Shown in pieces: positions 1 through 9,272 of a DNA stretch of 64,000 nt. The position numbers and the translations under genes are program-made. The notes below the pieces were generated by a model. That model had not been told where the DNA came from and did no database searches. It saw nothing but the letters and a program-made list of their open reading frames with translations. Source of the DNA: Sphingobacterium wenxiniae (GTDB lineage Bacteria; Bacteroidota; Bacteroidia; Sphingobacteriales; Sphingobacteriaceae); assembly GCF_900116225.1 (NCBI RefSeq), contig NZ_FOZZ01000009.1:103412-167411 (forward strand). Reading direction: 5' to 3'. Numbering within the stretch: position 1 is the stretch's first letter; every line of letters begins with the position of its first letter.

Positions 1-940
1 GACTGGAGATGCTTCTGTAGAGGCAAAAACACGTTATGCTGACTTCTTGGTATACTCTGGAAACTATGATGAGTTGAAAGTTGTTGCCCAAGAATTGGCC
101 AATGCTCCGGGAGCTGATGCGAAAGTATTCCGTTATTTAGGTTATACCGCTTATTTGCAGGATAAAGATTATGCGAAAGCTGTAGAGCACTTGAACACAT
201 TATTCAGCAAAGTGCAGCCTGAGCGTTTGATTCCTCGTGACTACTTGTACGCTGGTTTAGCAAATGTAAGCGCAGGTGATGACGTAAAAGGTTTCGGTTT
301 GTTGAAAGAAGCTATTGCTAAGCAGCAAGAGGATGATAACTTGGAAACGGAAATTGCAGAGACTGCTTTTGCTAAATATCAAGATGGCGAAGTTGACGAA
401 GCAATCAAAATCTTCCGTTTACCAGCGTCTATGCCAGAATCGGATTATTACTATGATGCAAACTATTACTTAGGTCTTGGTCAATACAGTAAAGGTTCGC
501 GTATGGTCTCTCCTGCTGAAGGTGAGGAAATCAATGCTGAATTAGGCAAGCAAAAATTAACGGCTGCTAAACCTATTCTGGATGAAGCAGTAAAAGCTTT
601 CGGAATTGTTACCGCAGCAACAAAAGAAGATGTAGTTAAGAAATACCTTATCACAGCCTTGTATTATAAAGGTCTTTCAGAGTTAGCTTTGGATAACGTA
701 ATGTATGATCCTGAAAGTGCACAAGGTTTATTCGTAGACTCTTTCACTAAATTGTTGCAAGCTGTTAAAACAGCAGAAGGTGATCAGGATTTGACTTCTT
801 ACATCGTTGATGCAAATAACTATATCGGTTATTATCTTTACTTAAAAGGTGATACAGCAAAAGCAAAAGCACATTTCTTGGAGACTTTAAAGGTTAGTCC
901 AGAAGATGAATTTGCAGGTCAGTTTGCAGAACAATTATAA
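1..940 (+). CDS. TPR-repeat protein, 5' end outside window
   Basis: The reading frame is open from base 2, so the gene starts before the window; only the last ~312 codons are seen. The protein is almost wholly alpha-helical with several degenerate tetratricopeptide-like units (for example YLGYTAYLQDKDYAKAVEHL early and YIGYYLYLKGDTAKAKAHF near the end), typical of Bacteroidota TPR proteins. TPRs mediate protein-protein contacts; no catalytic domain is visible. A signal peptide, if any, would lie upstream of the window. A strong hairpin follows the stop, so it is transcribed apart from the nuo genes. The specific role is unknown. Confidence 0.8.
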   Translation, partial: TGDASVEAKTRYADFLVYSGNYDELKVVAQELANAPGADAKVFRYLGYTAYLQDKDYAKAVEHLNTLFSKVQPERLIPRDYLYAGLANVSAGDDVKGFGLLKEAIAKQQEDDNLETEIAETAFAKYQDGEVDEAIKIFRLPASMPESDYYYDANYYLGLGQYSKGSRMVSPAEGEEINAELGKQKLTAAKPILDEAVKAFGIVTAATKEDVVKKYLITALYYKGLSELALDNVMYDPESAQGLFVDSFTKLLQAVKTAEGDQDLTSYIVDANNYIGYYLYLKGDTAKAKAHFLETLKVSPEDEFAGQFAEQL

Positions 941-968
941 GAATAAGGTTTTAGCATATAAAAAAACG

Positions 969-996
969 AAAGGGACTGATATCAGTCCCTTTTTTT
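969..996 (+). terminator. Rho-independent terminator after TPR gene
   Basis: Perfect 24-bp palindrome (aaagggactgat with its complement, 969-992) followed directly by a T run to 996. It separates the TPR gene from the nuo operon. Confidence 0.88.
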
Positions 997-1011
997 ATTG
1001 CAAAAAAATTA

Positions 1012-1019
1012 TATATTTG
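1012..1019 (+). promoter_or_regulatory. Probable -7 element of the nuo operon promoter
   Basis: TATATTTG matches the Bacteroidota TAnnTTTG -7 consensus and lies 27 bp before nuoA. The -33 region falls in the T run of the preceding terminator and has no clear TTTG, so the match rests on the -7 box only. Confidence 0.5.
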
Positions 1020-1046
1020 TTACTTGAGAAAAGATAAATAAACGAA

Positions 1047-1433
1047 ATGATTATGGAAGCTGTAGACCTAAGCAGTACACCAGTTGACTATGTTCCTATC
1101 CTCATACAATTAGGGGTTGCGGTAGGATTTGGCGTTTTGACAATTATCGGCACCCACTTGCTCGGGCCTAAAGTCCGTACAGAGAACAAGTTGAGTGCTT
1201 TCGAATCCGGTGTGGAGGTGATTGGTAATGCGCGTCAGCCCTTTTCCGTGAAATATTTTATGGCGGCAATCTTGTTTGTCCTGTTTGATGTGGAAGTAAT
1301 ATTTATGTATCCTTGGGCTGTCAATTTCCGTGAAATGGGCTTGGATGGCTTGTGGAAAATGGGGATTTTCTTAGGTGTAGTAGTCTTAGGACTAGTCTAC
1401 GAGATGAAGCGCGGAGCATTAGATTGGGATTAG
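1047..1433 (+). CDS. nuoA: NADH-quinone oxidoreductase subunit A
   Basis: Small membrane subunit of complex I at the junction of membrane and peripheral arms. The 128 residues contain three hydrophobic segments (about 16-38, 72-92, 103-122). The conserved acidic membrane motif appears as LFDVEVIFMYPWAV, preceded by the loop KLSAFESG, where many homologues carry YECG; the loop cysteine is absent here. Length is normal for the family. First gene of a complete nuoA-N operon; ATG at 1047 is used, with an alternative ATG two codons in. It is followed by an unusually long 119-bp spacer before nuoB. Confidence 0.95.
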   Translation: MIMEAVDLSSTPVDYVPILIQLGVAVGFGVLTIIGTHLLGPKVRTENKLSAFESGVEVIGNARQPFSVKYFMAAILFVLFDVEVIFMYPWAVNFREMGLDGLWKMGIFLGVVVLGLVYEMKRGALDWD

Positions 1434-1552
1434 CGTTTAAGCGTAGAATTGTGAAATCGTAGAATCGAGGGCTTAAATAAACATTAGTCTAACAATATAC
1501 AGTCAGTTCAACGCTTCGGCAGTTCGTCGATTCAGCATATAAATAAAAAGAT

Positions 1553-2107
1553 ATGAGTAAAGTGACATTAGCAGAAGCGCCTCCTGGGGTAGAAGGTGCA
1601 GGATTTTTTGCTACATCTTTGGATAAAGCTATTGGATTGGCCCGAGCCAATTCGTTGTGGCCATTGCCTTTTGCTACTTCATGCTGTGGTATCGAATTTA
1701 TGGCGACCATGGGCTCTACCTATGATTTGGCACGATTTGGAGCCGAGCGTCCAAGTTTTTCACCTCGCCAGGCAGATATGCTGTTGGTGATGGGAACTAT
1801 TGCTAAAAAGATGGCTCCCGTACTTAAGCAAGTATATGTACAAATGGCAGAGCCTCGTTGGGTAATTGCTGTTGGTGCTTGTGCATCCAGTGGTGGTATT
1901 TTCGACACATATTCTGTTTTGCAGGGAATCGATGAAATTATCCCTGTAGATGTCTATGTGCCAGGTTGTCCGCCAAGACCAGAGGCAATTCTGGATGGTG
2001 TGTTGAGATTGCAGGAGATTGTGAAAAATGAATCCTTGAACCGTCGTAACACGCCGGAATACAAGGCTTTATTAGAAAAATACGGAATAGTAACAGAGAA
2101 TGGATAA
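1553..2107 (+). CDS. nuoB: NADH-quinone oxidoreductase subunit B
   Basis: Carries the terminal [4Fe-4S] cluster N2 that passes electrons to quinone. The expected ligands are all present: tandem Cys44-Cys45 in [10 protein letters not shown], Cys110 in VGACASSGG and Cys139 in VPGCPPRPE. At 184 residues the protein has the family length. The stop codon overlaps the start of nuoC by 8 bp, indicating translational coupling. The upstream spacer (1434-1552) contains repeated short words such as gtagaat rather than a clear promoter. Confidence 0.97.
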   Translation: MSKVTLAEAPPGVEGAGFFATSLDKAIGLARANSLWPLPFATSCCGIEFMATMGSTYDLARFGAERPSFSPRQADMLLVMGTIAKKMAPVLKQVYVQMAEPRWVIAVGACASSGGIFDTYSVLQGIDEIIPVDVYVPGCPPRPEAILDGVLRLQEIVKNESLNRRNTPEYKALLEKYGIVTENG

Positions 2108-2603
2108 GTTAGATAATCAACTGATATTGAGTTCTCTGCAAGAAAAATTCGGGCAGAGTGTGAAGCCATTGGGCGAACCACATGGTCTGTTGACTGTAGA
2201 GGTGGACAAAGAGGCCATTATTGAGGTGCTCAGCTTTGTGAAAGATGATGAAACGCTTCGCTTCAATTTTCTGACGGACATTACTGCTGTTCACTATCCG
2301 AAACAAGAACGCGAGTTCTGCGTAGTTTACCATGTGCACAACATGTTGCAGAATGTTCGGTTGCGGCTAAAGGTTTTCCTTCAAGGTCCAGAGCCGAGCG
2401 TGGCTTCTGCTACCAGCGTATGGAACGGTGCGAACTGGATGGAGCGGGAAACCTACGATTTCTTTGGCGTTGTGTTCGAAGGACATCCGGATTTGAGACG
2501 TATACTGAACATGGATGAATTGGAAGTGTTTCCGATGCGGAAGGAATATCCTTTGGAAGATCCTAACCGCGTAGATAAAAAAGATTTTTACTTTGGACGT
2601 TAA
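2100..2603 (+). CDS. nuoC: NADH-quinone oxidoreductase subunit C
   Basis: 30-kDa subunit of the hydrophilic arm (Q module). The family signature is present near the C terminus as [20 protein letters not shown] followed by MRKEYPL. At 167 residues it is a stand-alone NuoC, not fused to NuoD as in some proteobacteria. It starts inside the end of nuoB (8-bp overlap) and is followed by nuoD after 20 bp. Confidence 0.95.
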   Translation: MDKLDNQLILSSLQEKFGQSVKPLGEPHGLLTVEVDKEAIIEVLSFVKDDETLRFNFLTDITAVHYPKQEREFCVVYHVHNMLQNVRLRLKVFLQGPEPSVASATSVWNGANWMERETYDFFGVVFEGHPDLRRILNMDELEVFPMRKEYPLEDPNRVDKKDFYFGR

Positions 2604-2623
2604 CACCTAAGTGGATAGAGAAG

Positions 2624-3859
2624 ATGAGCAAGCCCATAACCAAGATAACGAGCAATAAACCGGTATTTTTTGATAATGACCCTCAAGAAGAGCTGATTAC
2701 CTTAAATATAGGCCCGACGCACCCTGCTACACATGGTGTATTCCAGAATGTCGTCCAGATTGATGGTGAACGGATTGTTAGTGGTGTCTCCACCATTGGC
2801 TATATACACCGTGCTTTTGAGAAAATTGCAGAACACCGTCCTTTTTACCAGATTACACCCTTGACCGACCGCTTGAACTACTGTTCGTCGCCGATCAATA
2901 ACATGGGCTGGCACATGACGGTGGAAAAGCTGTTGAACATCGAGATACCGAAGCGTGTGCAATATATGCGCGTTATCGTGATGGAATTGGCGCGTATTGC
3001 GGATCATATTATCTGTAACGGTATCTTGGGTGTGGATACGGGGGCTTTTTCTGGCTTCCTCTATGTTATGCAGGAACGCGAATTTATTTATGAAATCTTC
3101 GAAGAGATTTGTGGAGCACGTTTGACGACAAATATCGGTCGTATTGGTGGATTTGAGCGCGATTTCAATGAAGTTGCTTTCCGTAAGATCGAAGAGTTTA
3201 CGAAGCGTTTCCCCCCTGTATTGAAAGAATTTGAAGAGCTTTTCGTACGTAATCGGATTTTCATTGAGCGTACATCCGGTGTTGCAGCCGTAACGCCAGA
3301 AGAGGCTTTGAGCTATAGTTGGTCTGGTCCTATTCTACGGGCTACAGGTGTAGATTATGATGTGCGTGCCGTTGCGCCTTATTGTTCGTATGAAGAATTT
3401 GATTTTGAAGTCCCTGTGGGCACGAATGGTGATGTCTATGACCGGTTCTTGGTGCGAAACGAGGAGATGTGGCAGTCCTTGCGCATTATTGAGCAAGCTT
3501 TAGAAAAAATTAAGAAAGAGCCGGCTGGTGTTTTCCATGCGGATGTGCCGGAATTCTATTTGCCTCCGAAAGAGCAAGTTTACACCAACATGGAAGCACT
3601 TATCTACCACTTTAAGATTGTCATGGGCGAGTGGGAAACGCCACAATCCGAGGTGTACCACGCAGTGGAAGGCGCCAACGGTGAATTAGGTTTTTACCTG
3701 ATACACGATGGCGGTCGTTCGCCATATCGTTTGCATTTCAGACGGCCTTCTTTTGTCAACTATCAGATGTTTGCACCGATGAGCAGCGGGATGTTGATTT
3801 CGGATGCCATTATCAATATGAGTAGTTTAAATGTTATTGCAGGAGAATTAGATGCTTAG
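2624..3859 (+). CDS. nuoD: NADH-quinone oxidoreductase subunit D
   Basis: 49-kDa subunit that, with NuoB, forms the quinone-binding cavity; related to the large subunit of [NiFe] hydrogenases but without metal ligands. Signature segments are GPTHPATHGVF near residue 30 and the conserved Ile-Cys-Asn-Gly / GVDTGAF region around 130-140. Its 411 residues match the normal length. The last codons overlap nuoE by 8 bp. Confidence 0.97.
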   Translation: MSKPITKITSNKPVFFDNDPQEELITLNIGPTHPATHGVFQNVVQIDGERIVSGVSTIGYIHRAFEKIAEHRPFYQITPLTDRLNYCSSPINNMGWHMTVEKLLNIEIPKRVQYMRVIVMELARIADHIICNGILGVDTGAFSGFLYVMQEREFIYEIFEEICGARLTTNIGRIGGFERDFNEVAFRKIEEFTKRFPPVLKEFEELFVRNRIFIERTSGVAAVTPEEALSYSWSGPILRATGVDYDVRAVAPYCSYEEFDFEVPVGTNGDVYDRFLVRNEEMWQSLRIIEQALEKIKKEPAGVFHADVPEFYLPPKEQVYTNMEALIYHFKIVMGEWETPQSEVYHAVEGANGELGFYLIHDGGRSPYRLHFRRPSFVNYQMFAPMSSGMLISDAIINMSSLNVIAGELDA

Positions 3860-4376
3860 TGTTAAAGAAAATATGATTGTCGAATTCTCGGATGAACTCT
3901 TAGCCAAGTTTGCCGAGGTCGTTGCGCGATACCCACAAGGGCGTCAGAAATCAGCACTATTGCCGGTATTGCATTTGGTGCAGGCAGAATACGGCTGGTT
4001 AAGCGTTGACGCGATGGATAAGGTTGCTGCCTATCTTGATATTCGACCTATAGAGGTATATGAAGTGGCTACTTTCTATACCATGTTCTTTTTGCAGCCG
4101 CAAGGGAAATACATGTTGGAAGTTTGTCGTACAGGACCTTGCTGTCTGGTTGGTGCTGAGCGCATCATGAAGCATATTGAGCAAAGGTTGGGTGTGAAAG
4201 AAGGCGAAGTGACGGCAGACGGTCTGTTTTCGTGGCGAGGTGTAGAATGCGTGGCAGCCTGTGGCTTTGGACCGGTATTACAGATCGGTCCCGAATATAC
4301 GTTCTACGAAAACCTAACGGAGGAAAGCGTGGACAACTTAATTAATGAATTGAAACAAAAATCTCAGCAAGGATAG
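3852..4376 (+). CDS. nuoE: NADH-quinone oxidoreductase subunit E
   Basis: 24-kDa thioredoxin-like [2Fe-2S] subunit (cluster N1a) of the NADH-dehydrogenase module. Ligands fit the family: Cys92 and Cys97 in VCRTGPC, Cys133 and Cys137 in CVAACGFGP. The predicted start overlaps nuoD by 8 bp; an in-frame ATG at 3873 would also give a complete domain. NuoF follows after 2 bp, as is usual since the two subunits form a subcomplex. Confidence 0.95.
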   Translation: MLSVKENMIVEFSDELLAKFAEVVARYPQGRQKSALLPVLHLVQAEYGWLSVDAMDKVAAYLDIRPIEVYEVATFYTMFFLQPQGKYMLEVCRTGPCCLVGAERIMKHIEQRLGVKEGEVTADGLFSWRGVECVAACGFGPVLQIGPEYTFYENLTEESVDNLINELKQKSQQG

Positions 4377-4378
4377 TT

Positions 4379-5728
4379 ATGGCACGTAAGTTATTGTTGA
4401 CACATATCGATGTTCCCGGCATTCAGAGTTTTGAGGTATACCGTCAGAAAGGGGGCTACCGTGCTGTGGAGAAAGCCTTGAAGACGATGTCGCCGGATGA
4501 TGTTGTGGAAGAGGTGAAAAAGTCGGGATTACGTGGCCGTGGAGGCGCTGGTTTCCCAACCGGGATGAAATGGAGTTTCTTAGCAAAACCGGAAGGTGTG
4601 CCGCGTTACTTGGTTTGTAACGGTGATGAATCGGAACCGGGGACTTTCAAAGACCGTTTCTTGATGACGCATATCCCGCATGCTTTGGTAGAAGGGATGA
4701 TCGTGTCCAGCTATGCGTTGGGTGCAAACACTTCTTACATCTATATCCGTGGGGAAATGATGCCCCAAATCCGTATTGTGGAGAAAGCGATTGCCGAGGC
4801 TAAAGCTGCTGGGTTTTTAGGAAAAAATATATTGGGTAGCGGTTACGACTTGGAAATCCACGTACAGCCGGGCGGGGGAGCTTATATCTGTGGTGAAGAA
4901 ACTGCTTTGCTTGAATCCTTGGAAGGTAAACGTGGAAACCCGCGTATCAAGCCTCCGTTTCCCGCGGTGTCTGGCCTTTACGGATGCCCGACAGTGGTCA
5001 ACAACGTAGAATCTATTGCGGCTACTGTGCCTATTGTAAATGACGGCGGTGAGGAATACGCCAAAATCGGTATAGAACGTAGTACTGGAACAAAGTTGAT
5101 CTCTGCATCAGGAAATCTGGTTCGTCCGGGAGTATATGAGATCGAGATGGGCTTACCGATGGAAGAATTTATCTATTCGGATGAGTACTGCGGAGGAATT
5201 GCGAATGGCAAGCGCTTGAAAGCAGTTGTCGCGGGAGGTTCATCTGTGCCGATTCTTCCGACAAATTTGGCTTTGAAGACAGCAAAAGGCGAGAGCCGAT
5301 TGATGACTTATGAATCCTTGGCTGATGGTGGTTTTGTGACCGGTACGGCTATGGGATCCGGTGGGTTCGTTGCATTTGATGAAGACCAGTGTATCGTGCG
5401 CAATACGTTGAACTTCACACGGTTCTACCATCACGAAAGCTGTGGACAGTGTTCGCCTTGTCGAGAGGGAACAGGCTGGATGGAGAAAGTATTGCATAAG
5501 ATTGAATATGGTCAGGCTTCGTTGAGCGATGTAGATTTGCTGTGGGATATTCAGCAAAAGATCGATGGTCATACGATATGCCCGCTTGGAGATGCTTCGG
5601 CTTGGCCGGTAGCGAGTGCGATCCGTCACTTTAGGGATGAATTTGAATGGCATATCCTTCATCCGGAAGAAGCGCAAACGCGCAACTTTGGTTTAGCGCA
5701 TTATGCTGACCCTTTGGTGACAACATAA
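4379..5728 (+). CDS. nuoF: NADH-quinone oxidoreductase subunit F (NADH/FMN-binding)
   Basis: 51-kDa subunit that oxidises NADH through FMN and carries [4Fe-4S] cluster N3. The nucleotide-binding segment GRGGAGFPTGMKW lies near residue 53 and a second glycine-rich stretch (QPGGGAYICGEETAL) follows. The cluster ligands are Cys355, Cys358 and Cys361 in CGQCSPCREGTGW plus Cys401 in TICPLGDA. Its 449 residues are typical. A 68-bp spacer precedes nuoG. Confidence 0.97.
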   Translation: MARKLLLTHIDVPGIQSFEVYRQKGGYRAVEKALKTMSPDDVVEEVKKSGLRGRGGAGFPTGMKWSFLAKPEGVPRYLVCNGDESEPGTFKDRFLMTHIPHALVEGMIVSSYALGANTSYIYIRGEMMPQIRIVEKAIAEAKAAGFLGKNILGSGYDLEIHVQPGGGAYICGEETALLESLEGKRGNPRIKPPFPAVSGLYGCPTVVNNVESIAATVPIVNDGGEEYAKIGIERSTGTKLISASGNLVRPGVYEIEMGLPMEEFIYSDEYCGGIANGKRLKAVVAGGSSVPILPTNLALKTAKGESRLMTYESLADGGFVTGTAMGSGGFVAFDEDQCIVRNTLNFTRFYHHESCGQCSPCREGTGWMEKVLHKIEYGQASLSDVDLLWDIQQKIDGHTICPLGDASAWPVASAIRHFRDEFEWHILHPEEAQTRNFGLAHYADPLVTT

Positions 5729-5796
5729 AATAAGATTTAATCGAGCTTTGAATGGGCTCTTGAAGATATAATTTTTGACTTTTTAATTTCGGGACG

Positions 5797-6813
5797 ATGG
5801 CTGAAGAAGAAGTAAAATTTAAGGTAACGATAGATGGCATTCCGGTAGATGTAGCTCCCGGAACGACGATATTGAATGCTGCCCGGCAGATAGGCGGGGA
5901 TATTGTCCCTCCCGCTATGTGCTACTATTCCAAACTGGAAGGCAGCGGAGGGAAATGTCGTACCTGCTTGGTGAAAGTGTCAAAAGGTTCTGAAAAAGAT
6001 CCGAGACCCATGCCAAAACTGGTGGCTTCTTGCCGTACGACGGTCATGGATGGTATGGAAGTGCAGAACATCACTTCGCCGGATGTGTTGGAAGCACGTA
6101 AGGGGGTGGTAGAGATGCTGTTGATTAACCACCCGTTGGATTGCCCAATCTGTGACCAAGCCGGTGAATGTAAGCTACAAGACCTGAGCTATGAGCATGG
6201 TGTTGCCGATACGAGGTATGAATTTGAGCGTCGTACATTTGAACGTATAGATATTGGCGATAAGATACAGTTACACATGAACCGCTGTATTCTTTGCTAC
6301 CGTTGTGTGTATGTTGCGAATCAATTGACCGAAGGTCGTGAGCATGGTGTTATCCATCGTGGAGACCATTCAGAAATATCAACATTCATTGAGAATGCAT
6401 TGGATAGTGATTTCATCGGTAATGTTATCGATGTTTGTCCGGTTGGAGCGCTTACCGATAAGACTTTCCGCTTTAAGAACCGGGTATGGTTTACAAAACC
6501 AGTAGATGCACATCGTGATTGCCCGACCTGTTCAGGTAAGGTGACGCTGTGGTACAAAGGGGAAGAGGTTTTGCGTGTGACAGGACGGAAAGATGAATAT
6601 AATGAGGTGGAAGACTTCATCTGTAATACCTGTCGTTTTGATACAAAGCAGACTTCAGACTGGGTATTGGAAGAACCAACACCTGTTGAGAAAGAGTCCG
6701 TTATTACGGCAAACCATTATGCGGAGTTTAACCCGCCACCGGTGATTAAGGAAAATCCGGCATTGCAGGTTGCAAATGCAGAACAATTGGCACGAACAGA
6801 AAAATTAAAATAA
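5797..6813 (+). CDS. nuoG: Short NADH-quinone oxidoreductase subunit G (no molybdopterin domain)
   Basis: Electron-wire subunit of complex I. An N-terminal ferredoxin domain holds [2Fe-2S] ligands Cys42, Cys54, Cys57 and Cys79. His112, Cys116, Cys119 and Cys125 form the His-Cys3 site, and Cys164, Cys167, Cys170 and Cys214 the next [4Fe-4S] site. A further pair of CxxC motifs (Cys242/245, Cys276/279) looks like the beginning of the 4Fe-4S/MGD-type domain. The protein then ends at 338 residues, whereas E. coli NuoG has about 900; the whole molybdopterin-oxidoreductase-like part is missing. The flanking operon is intact, so this is a natural short form, not a truncation by damage. Confidence 0.93.
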   Translation: MAEEEVKFKVTIDGIPVDVAPGTTILNAARQIGGDIVPPAMCYYSKLEGSGGKCRTCLVKVSKGSEKDPRPMPKLVASCRTTVMDGMEVQNITSPDVLEARKGVVEMLLINHPLDCPICDQAGECKLQDLSYEHGVADTRYEFERRTFERIDIGDKIQLHMNRCILCYRCVYVANQLTEGREHGVIHRGDHSEISTFIENALDSDFIGNVIDVCPVGALTDKTFRFKNRVWFTKPVDAHRDCPTCSGKVTLWYKGEEVLRVTGRKDEYNEVEDFICNTCRFDTKQTSDWVLEEPTPVEKESVITANHYAEFNPPPVIKENPALQVANAEQLARTEKLK

Positions 6814-6826
6814 GCACAGTCAGCAC

Positions 6827-7864
6827 ATGGAAGGAGCTTTTATTTTAGAAAAATTAATATTGGTGGTCATCGTTTTTACCGTTTCATTGGTGATAGCGAT
6901 GTATTCTACTCTTGCAGAACGCAAGATTGCAGGCTTTATGCAGGACCGTCACGGACCGCATCGCGCAGGACCGTTTGGTTTATTGCAACCTTTGTGCGAT
7001 GGTGGAAAATTCTTTTTCAAAGAGGAAATCATACCTGCAGGGGCACATAAGGGACTATTTATATTAGGGCCGACACTGGCTATTATTACTGCCTGTATCA
7101 GTTCGGCGGTCATTCCTTGGGGGCAAACCTTAGAAATTGCTGGTCGTGAGGTATCATTGCAGGTAGCAGACATCAACGTAGGTATTTTGTATATTTTTGG
7201 CGTTGTAGCCTTGGGTGTATATGGTATTATGTTGGGAGGATGGGCTTCGAACAACAAGTTTTCGTTGATGGGCGCTATACGTGCTGCCTCGCAAAGTATC
7301 AGTTATGAAATTGCGATGGGTCTTTCCATCATTGCTTTGCTGATGGTGACCGGAACACTTTCGATGGGTGAAATCGTGGCACAGCAATCGGGCTTTGTGA
7401 ACTGGAATATCTGGGTGCAGCCTATCGGATTCCTAGTGTTCATTACCTGTGCTTTTGCCGAGTGTAACCGCGTTCCTTTCGATTTACCGGAATGTGAGAC
7501 AGAATTGGTCGGGGGTTACCATACCGAATACTCTTCAATGAAGTTGGGGCTTTACATGTTCTCCGAATATATTAACATGTTTGTGTCTTCAGCGTTGATG
7601 GCAGCGCTATACTTTGGGGGATATAACTTCCCGTTCATGTATGATTTGGGGTTATCGCAAAACTGGATTACGATTATCGGTGTACTAGTGTTCTTCTTCA
7701 AAATTTTTGGATTTATCTTCTTTTTCATGTGGATTCGTTGGACATTACCGCGCTTCCGTTATGACCAGTTGATGAATCTGGGGTGGAAGATGCTGATTCC
7801 TTTGGCAATTGCCAATATTGTGTTGACAGCGGTAGTTACGATTATAAAAGATATGTATTTTTAG
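6827..7864 (+). CDS. nuoH: NADH-quinone oxidoreductase subunit H
   Basis: Membrane subunit contacting the quinone cavity and linking it to the proton pumps. It has 345 residues and about eight hydrophobic helices. Family signatures visible are AERKIAGFMQDRHGPHRAGP in the first loop and AFAECNRVPFDLPECETELV, whose acidic residues lie in the coupling loop. It starts 13 bp after nuoG; a 54-bp spacer of word-like repeats (gtattgag/gagattt) follows before nuoI. Confidence 0.96.
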   Translation: MEGAFILEKLILVVIVFTVSLVIAMYSTLAERKIAGFMQDRHGPHRAGPFGLLQPLCDGGKFFFKEEIIPAGAHKGLFILGPTLAIITACISSAVIPWGQTLEIAGREVSLQVADINVGILYIFGVVALGVYGIMLGGWASNNKFSLMGAIRAASQSISYEIAMGLSIIALLMVTGTLSMGEIVAQQSGFVNWNIWVQPIGFLVFITCAFAECNRVPFDLPECETELVGGYHTEYSSMKLGLYMFSEYINMFVSSALMAALYFGGYNFPFMYDLGLSQNWITIIGVLVFFFKIFGFIFFFMWIRWTLPRFRYDQLMNLGWKMLIPLAIANIVLTAVVTIIKDMYF

Positions 7865-7918
7865 TATTGAGTACAGCGTATTGAGATTTGAGACCTTGTA
7901 TTCATAAATAAAACAGAT

Positions 7919-8443
7919 ATGCAATCATTATCTAATAGAAAGAAAGTCATTGAGCAGAAACCCATGAATTTTTGGGAGCGGATATACCTGCCGTCTATTG
8001 TTAAGGGGCTTGGGATTACTATCCGACATTTCTTCAAGAAGATACCGACTATCAAGTATCCGGAAGAACAGCGACCATATTCTAAGAATTTTCGTGGCCA
8101 ACACTCGTTGAAGCGTGATGAGCAGGGGCGTGAGCGTTGTACGGCCTGTGGTCTGTGTGCCTTATCTTGTCCTGCCGAAGCGATTACGATGACTGCAGCG
8201 GAACGTACGAAAGGTGAAGAGCACTTATATCGTGAAGAGAAGTATGCTGCCGTTTATGAAATCAATATGTTGCGTTGCATCTTCTGTGGTCTATGTGAGG
8301 AAGCTTGTCCTAAGGAGGCGATTTATTTAGATGGCCCGCATGTGACGGCGGACTACTTGCGAAAGGATTTCATATATGGTAAAGACAAGCTTGTAGAACC
8401 CGTTTTTGATATTAAAAAATTAAACCAAGAAAACACCAACTAA
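7919..8443 (+). CDS. nuoI: NADH-quinone oxidoreductase subunit I
   Basis: Ferredoxin-like subunit carrying two [4Fe-4S] clusters (N6a, N6b) between NuoG and NuoB. Two complete CxxCxxCxxxCP motifs are seen: Cys74/77/80/84 (CTACGLCALSCP) and Cys120/123/126/130 (CIFCGLCEEACP). A basic N-terminal amphipathic stretch (to about residue 40) fits membrane-surface contact. NuoJ starts 1 bp after the stop. Confidence 0.96.
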   Translation: MQSLSNRKKVIEQKPMNFWERIYLPSIVKGLGITIRHFFKKIPTIKYPEEQRPYSKNFRGQHSLKRDEQGRERCTACGLCALSCPAEAITMTAAERTKGEEHLYREEKYAAVYEINMLRCIFCGLCEEACPKEAIYLDGPHVTADYLRKDFIYGKDKLVEPVFDIKKLNQENTN

Positions 8444-8444
8444 A

Positions 8445-8942
8445 ATGTCAGTATTTTATTTAGTCGCATTTTTAGCTATTTTCTTTGCGCTGATGACCAT
8501 CTTCACAAAGAACCCTGTGCATAGTGTGCTCTATTTGGTCATTACCTTTTTCACTTTGACCGTACATTACATCCTGCTGAATGCACAGTTTTTGGCTGTT
8601 GTGAACTTTATTGTTTACATGGGAGCCATTATTGTGCTTTTCCTGTTTGTCATGATGTTGCTAAACCTGAACGAGGAAGCTGAACCCGTCAAATCCAATT
8701 TGGTGAAGATTATGGGGGCAATAGCCGGTATGTGTTTATTGGCTACGCTTTTGGGAGCTTTTCGTGTTATCGAACCAAGTAATGAGATGGTGGCCGCACA
8801 TGCAGATATCGGATTGGTTGAGAATTTAGGCAAGGTATTGTTTAATGAGTTTTTATTGCCCTTCGAGATTTCATCGATCCTGTTGTTAGCAGCGATGATA
8901 GGGGCAGTTTTGTTGGCAAAGAAAGACGTTAAGAAAGCATAA
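8445..8942 (+). CDS. nuoJ: NADH-quinone oxidoreductase subunit J
   Basis: Membrane-arm subunit of 165 residues with five hydrophobic helices. The third helix contains the expected conserved segment VNFIVYMGAIIVLFLFVMM, whose pi-bulge region moves during turnover in studied complexes. Start and stop are tightly coupled: 1 bp after nuoI, and the TAATG junction shares one base with nuoK. Confidence 0.93.
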   Translation: MSVFYLVAFLAIFFALMTIFTKNPVHSVLYLVITFFTLTVHYILLNAQFLAVVNFIVYMGAIIVLFLFVMMLLNLNEEAEPVKSNLVKIMGAIAGMCLLATLLGAFRVIEPSNEMVAAHADIGLVENLGKVLFNEFLLPFEISSILLLAAMIGAVLLAKKDVKKA

Positions 8943-9271
8943 TGGGAAATATTGTAGAACAAATCCAAGGCGTTCCATTGAACCACTACATCATTTTTTG
9001 TAGTATTATTTTCGCTATTGGTGTAACCGGAGTCCTTATTCGTCGTAATGTGATTATCATTATGATGTCCATTGAATTGATGCTTAACTCGGTAAATCTT
9101 TTGTTGGCGGCTTTTTCCGCTTACAGAGGAGATCCCAGTGGGCAGGTTTTCGTCTTCTTCGTTATGGCTTTGGCAGCAGCAGAAGTGGCCGTCGGTCTGG
9201 CGATTATCATTATGGTATATCGCAACACGAAGTCGCTGGATATAGAGTCGTTAAGTAAATTACGTTGGTAA
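8942..9271 (+). CDS. nuoK: NADH-quinone oxidoreductase subunit K
   Basis: Mrp/MnhC-like membrane subunit of 109 residues with three helices. The intramembrane glutamates expected in the family are seen in IIMMSIELMLNSVNLLL and in ALAAAEVAVGLAIII. A one-base overlap with nuoJ (TAATG) indicates coupling. A 77-bp spacer with a C/G hairpin separates it from nuoL. Confidence 0.95.
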   Translation: MGNIVEQIQGVPLNHYIIFCSIIFAIGVTGVLIRRNVIIIMMSIELMLNSVNLLLAAFSAYRGDPSGQVFVFFVMALAAAEVAVGLAIIIMVYRNTKSLDIESLSKLRW

Positions 9272-9272
9272 A

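Noticed and set aside
5240..5677. 145-codon antisense ORF over nuoF
   Set aside because: It is a shadow of nuoF, with no recognisable domain and codon use forced by the sense gene.
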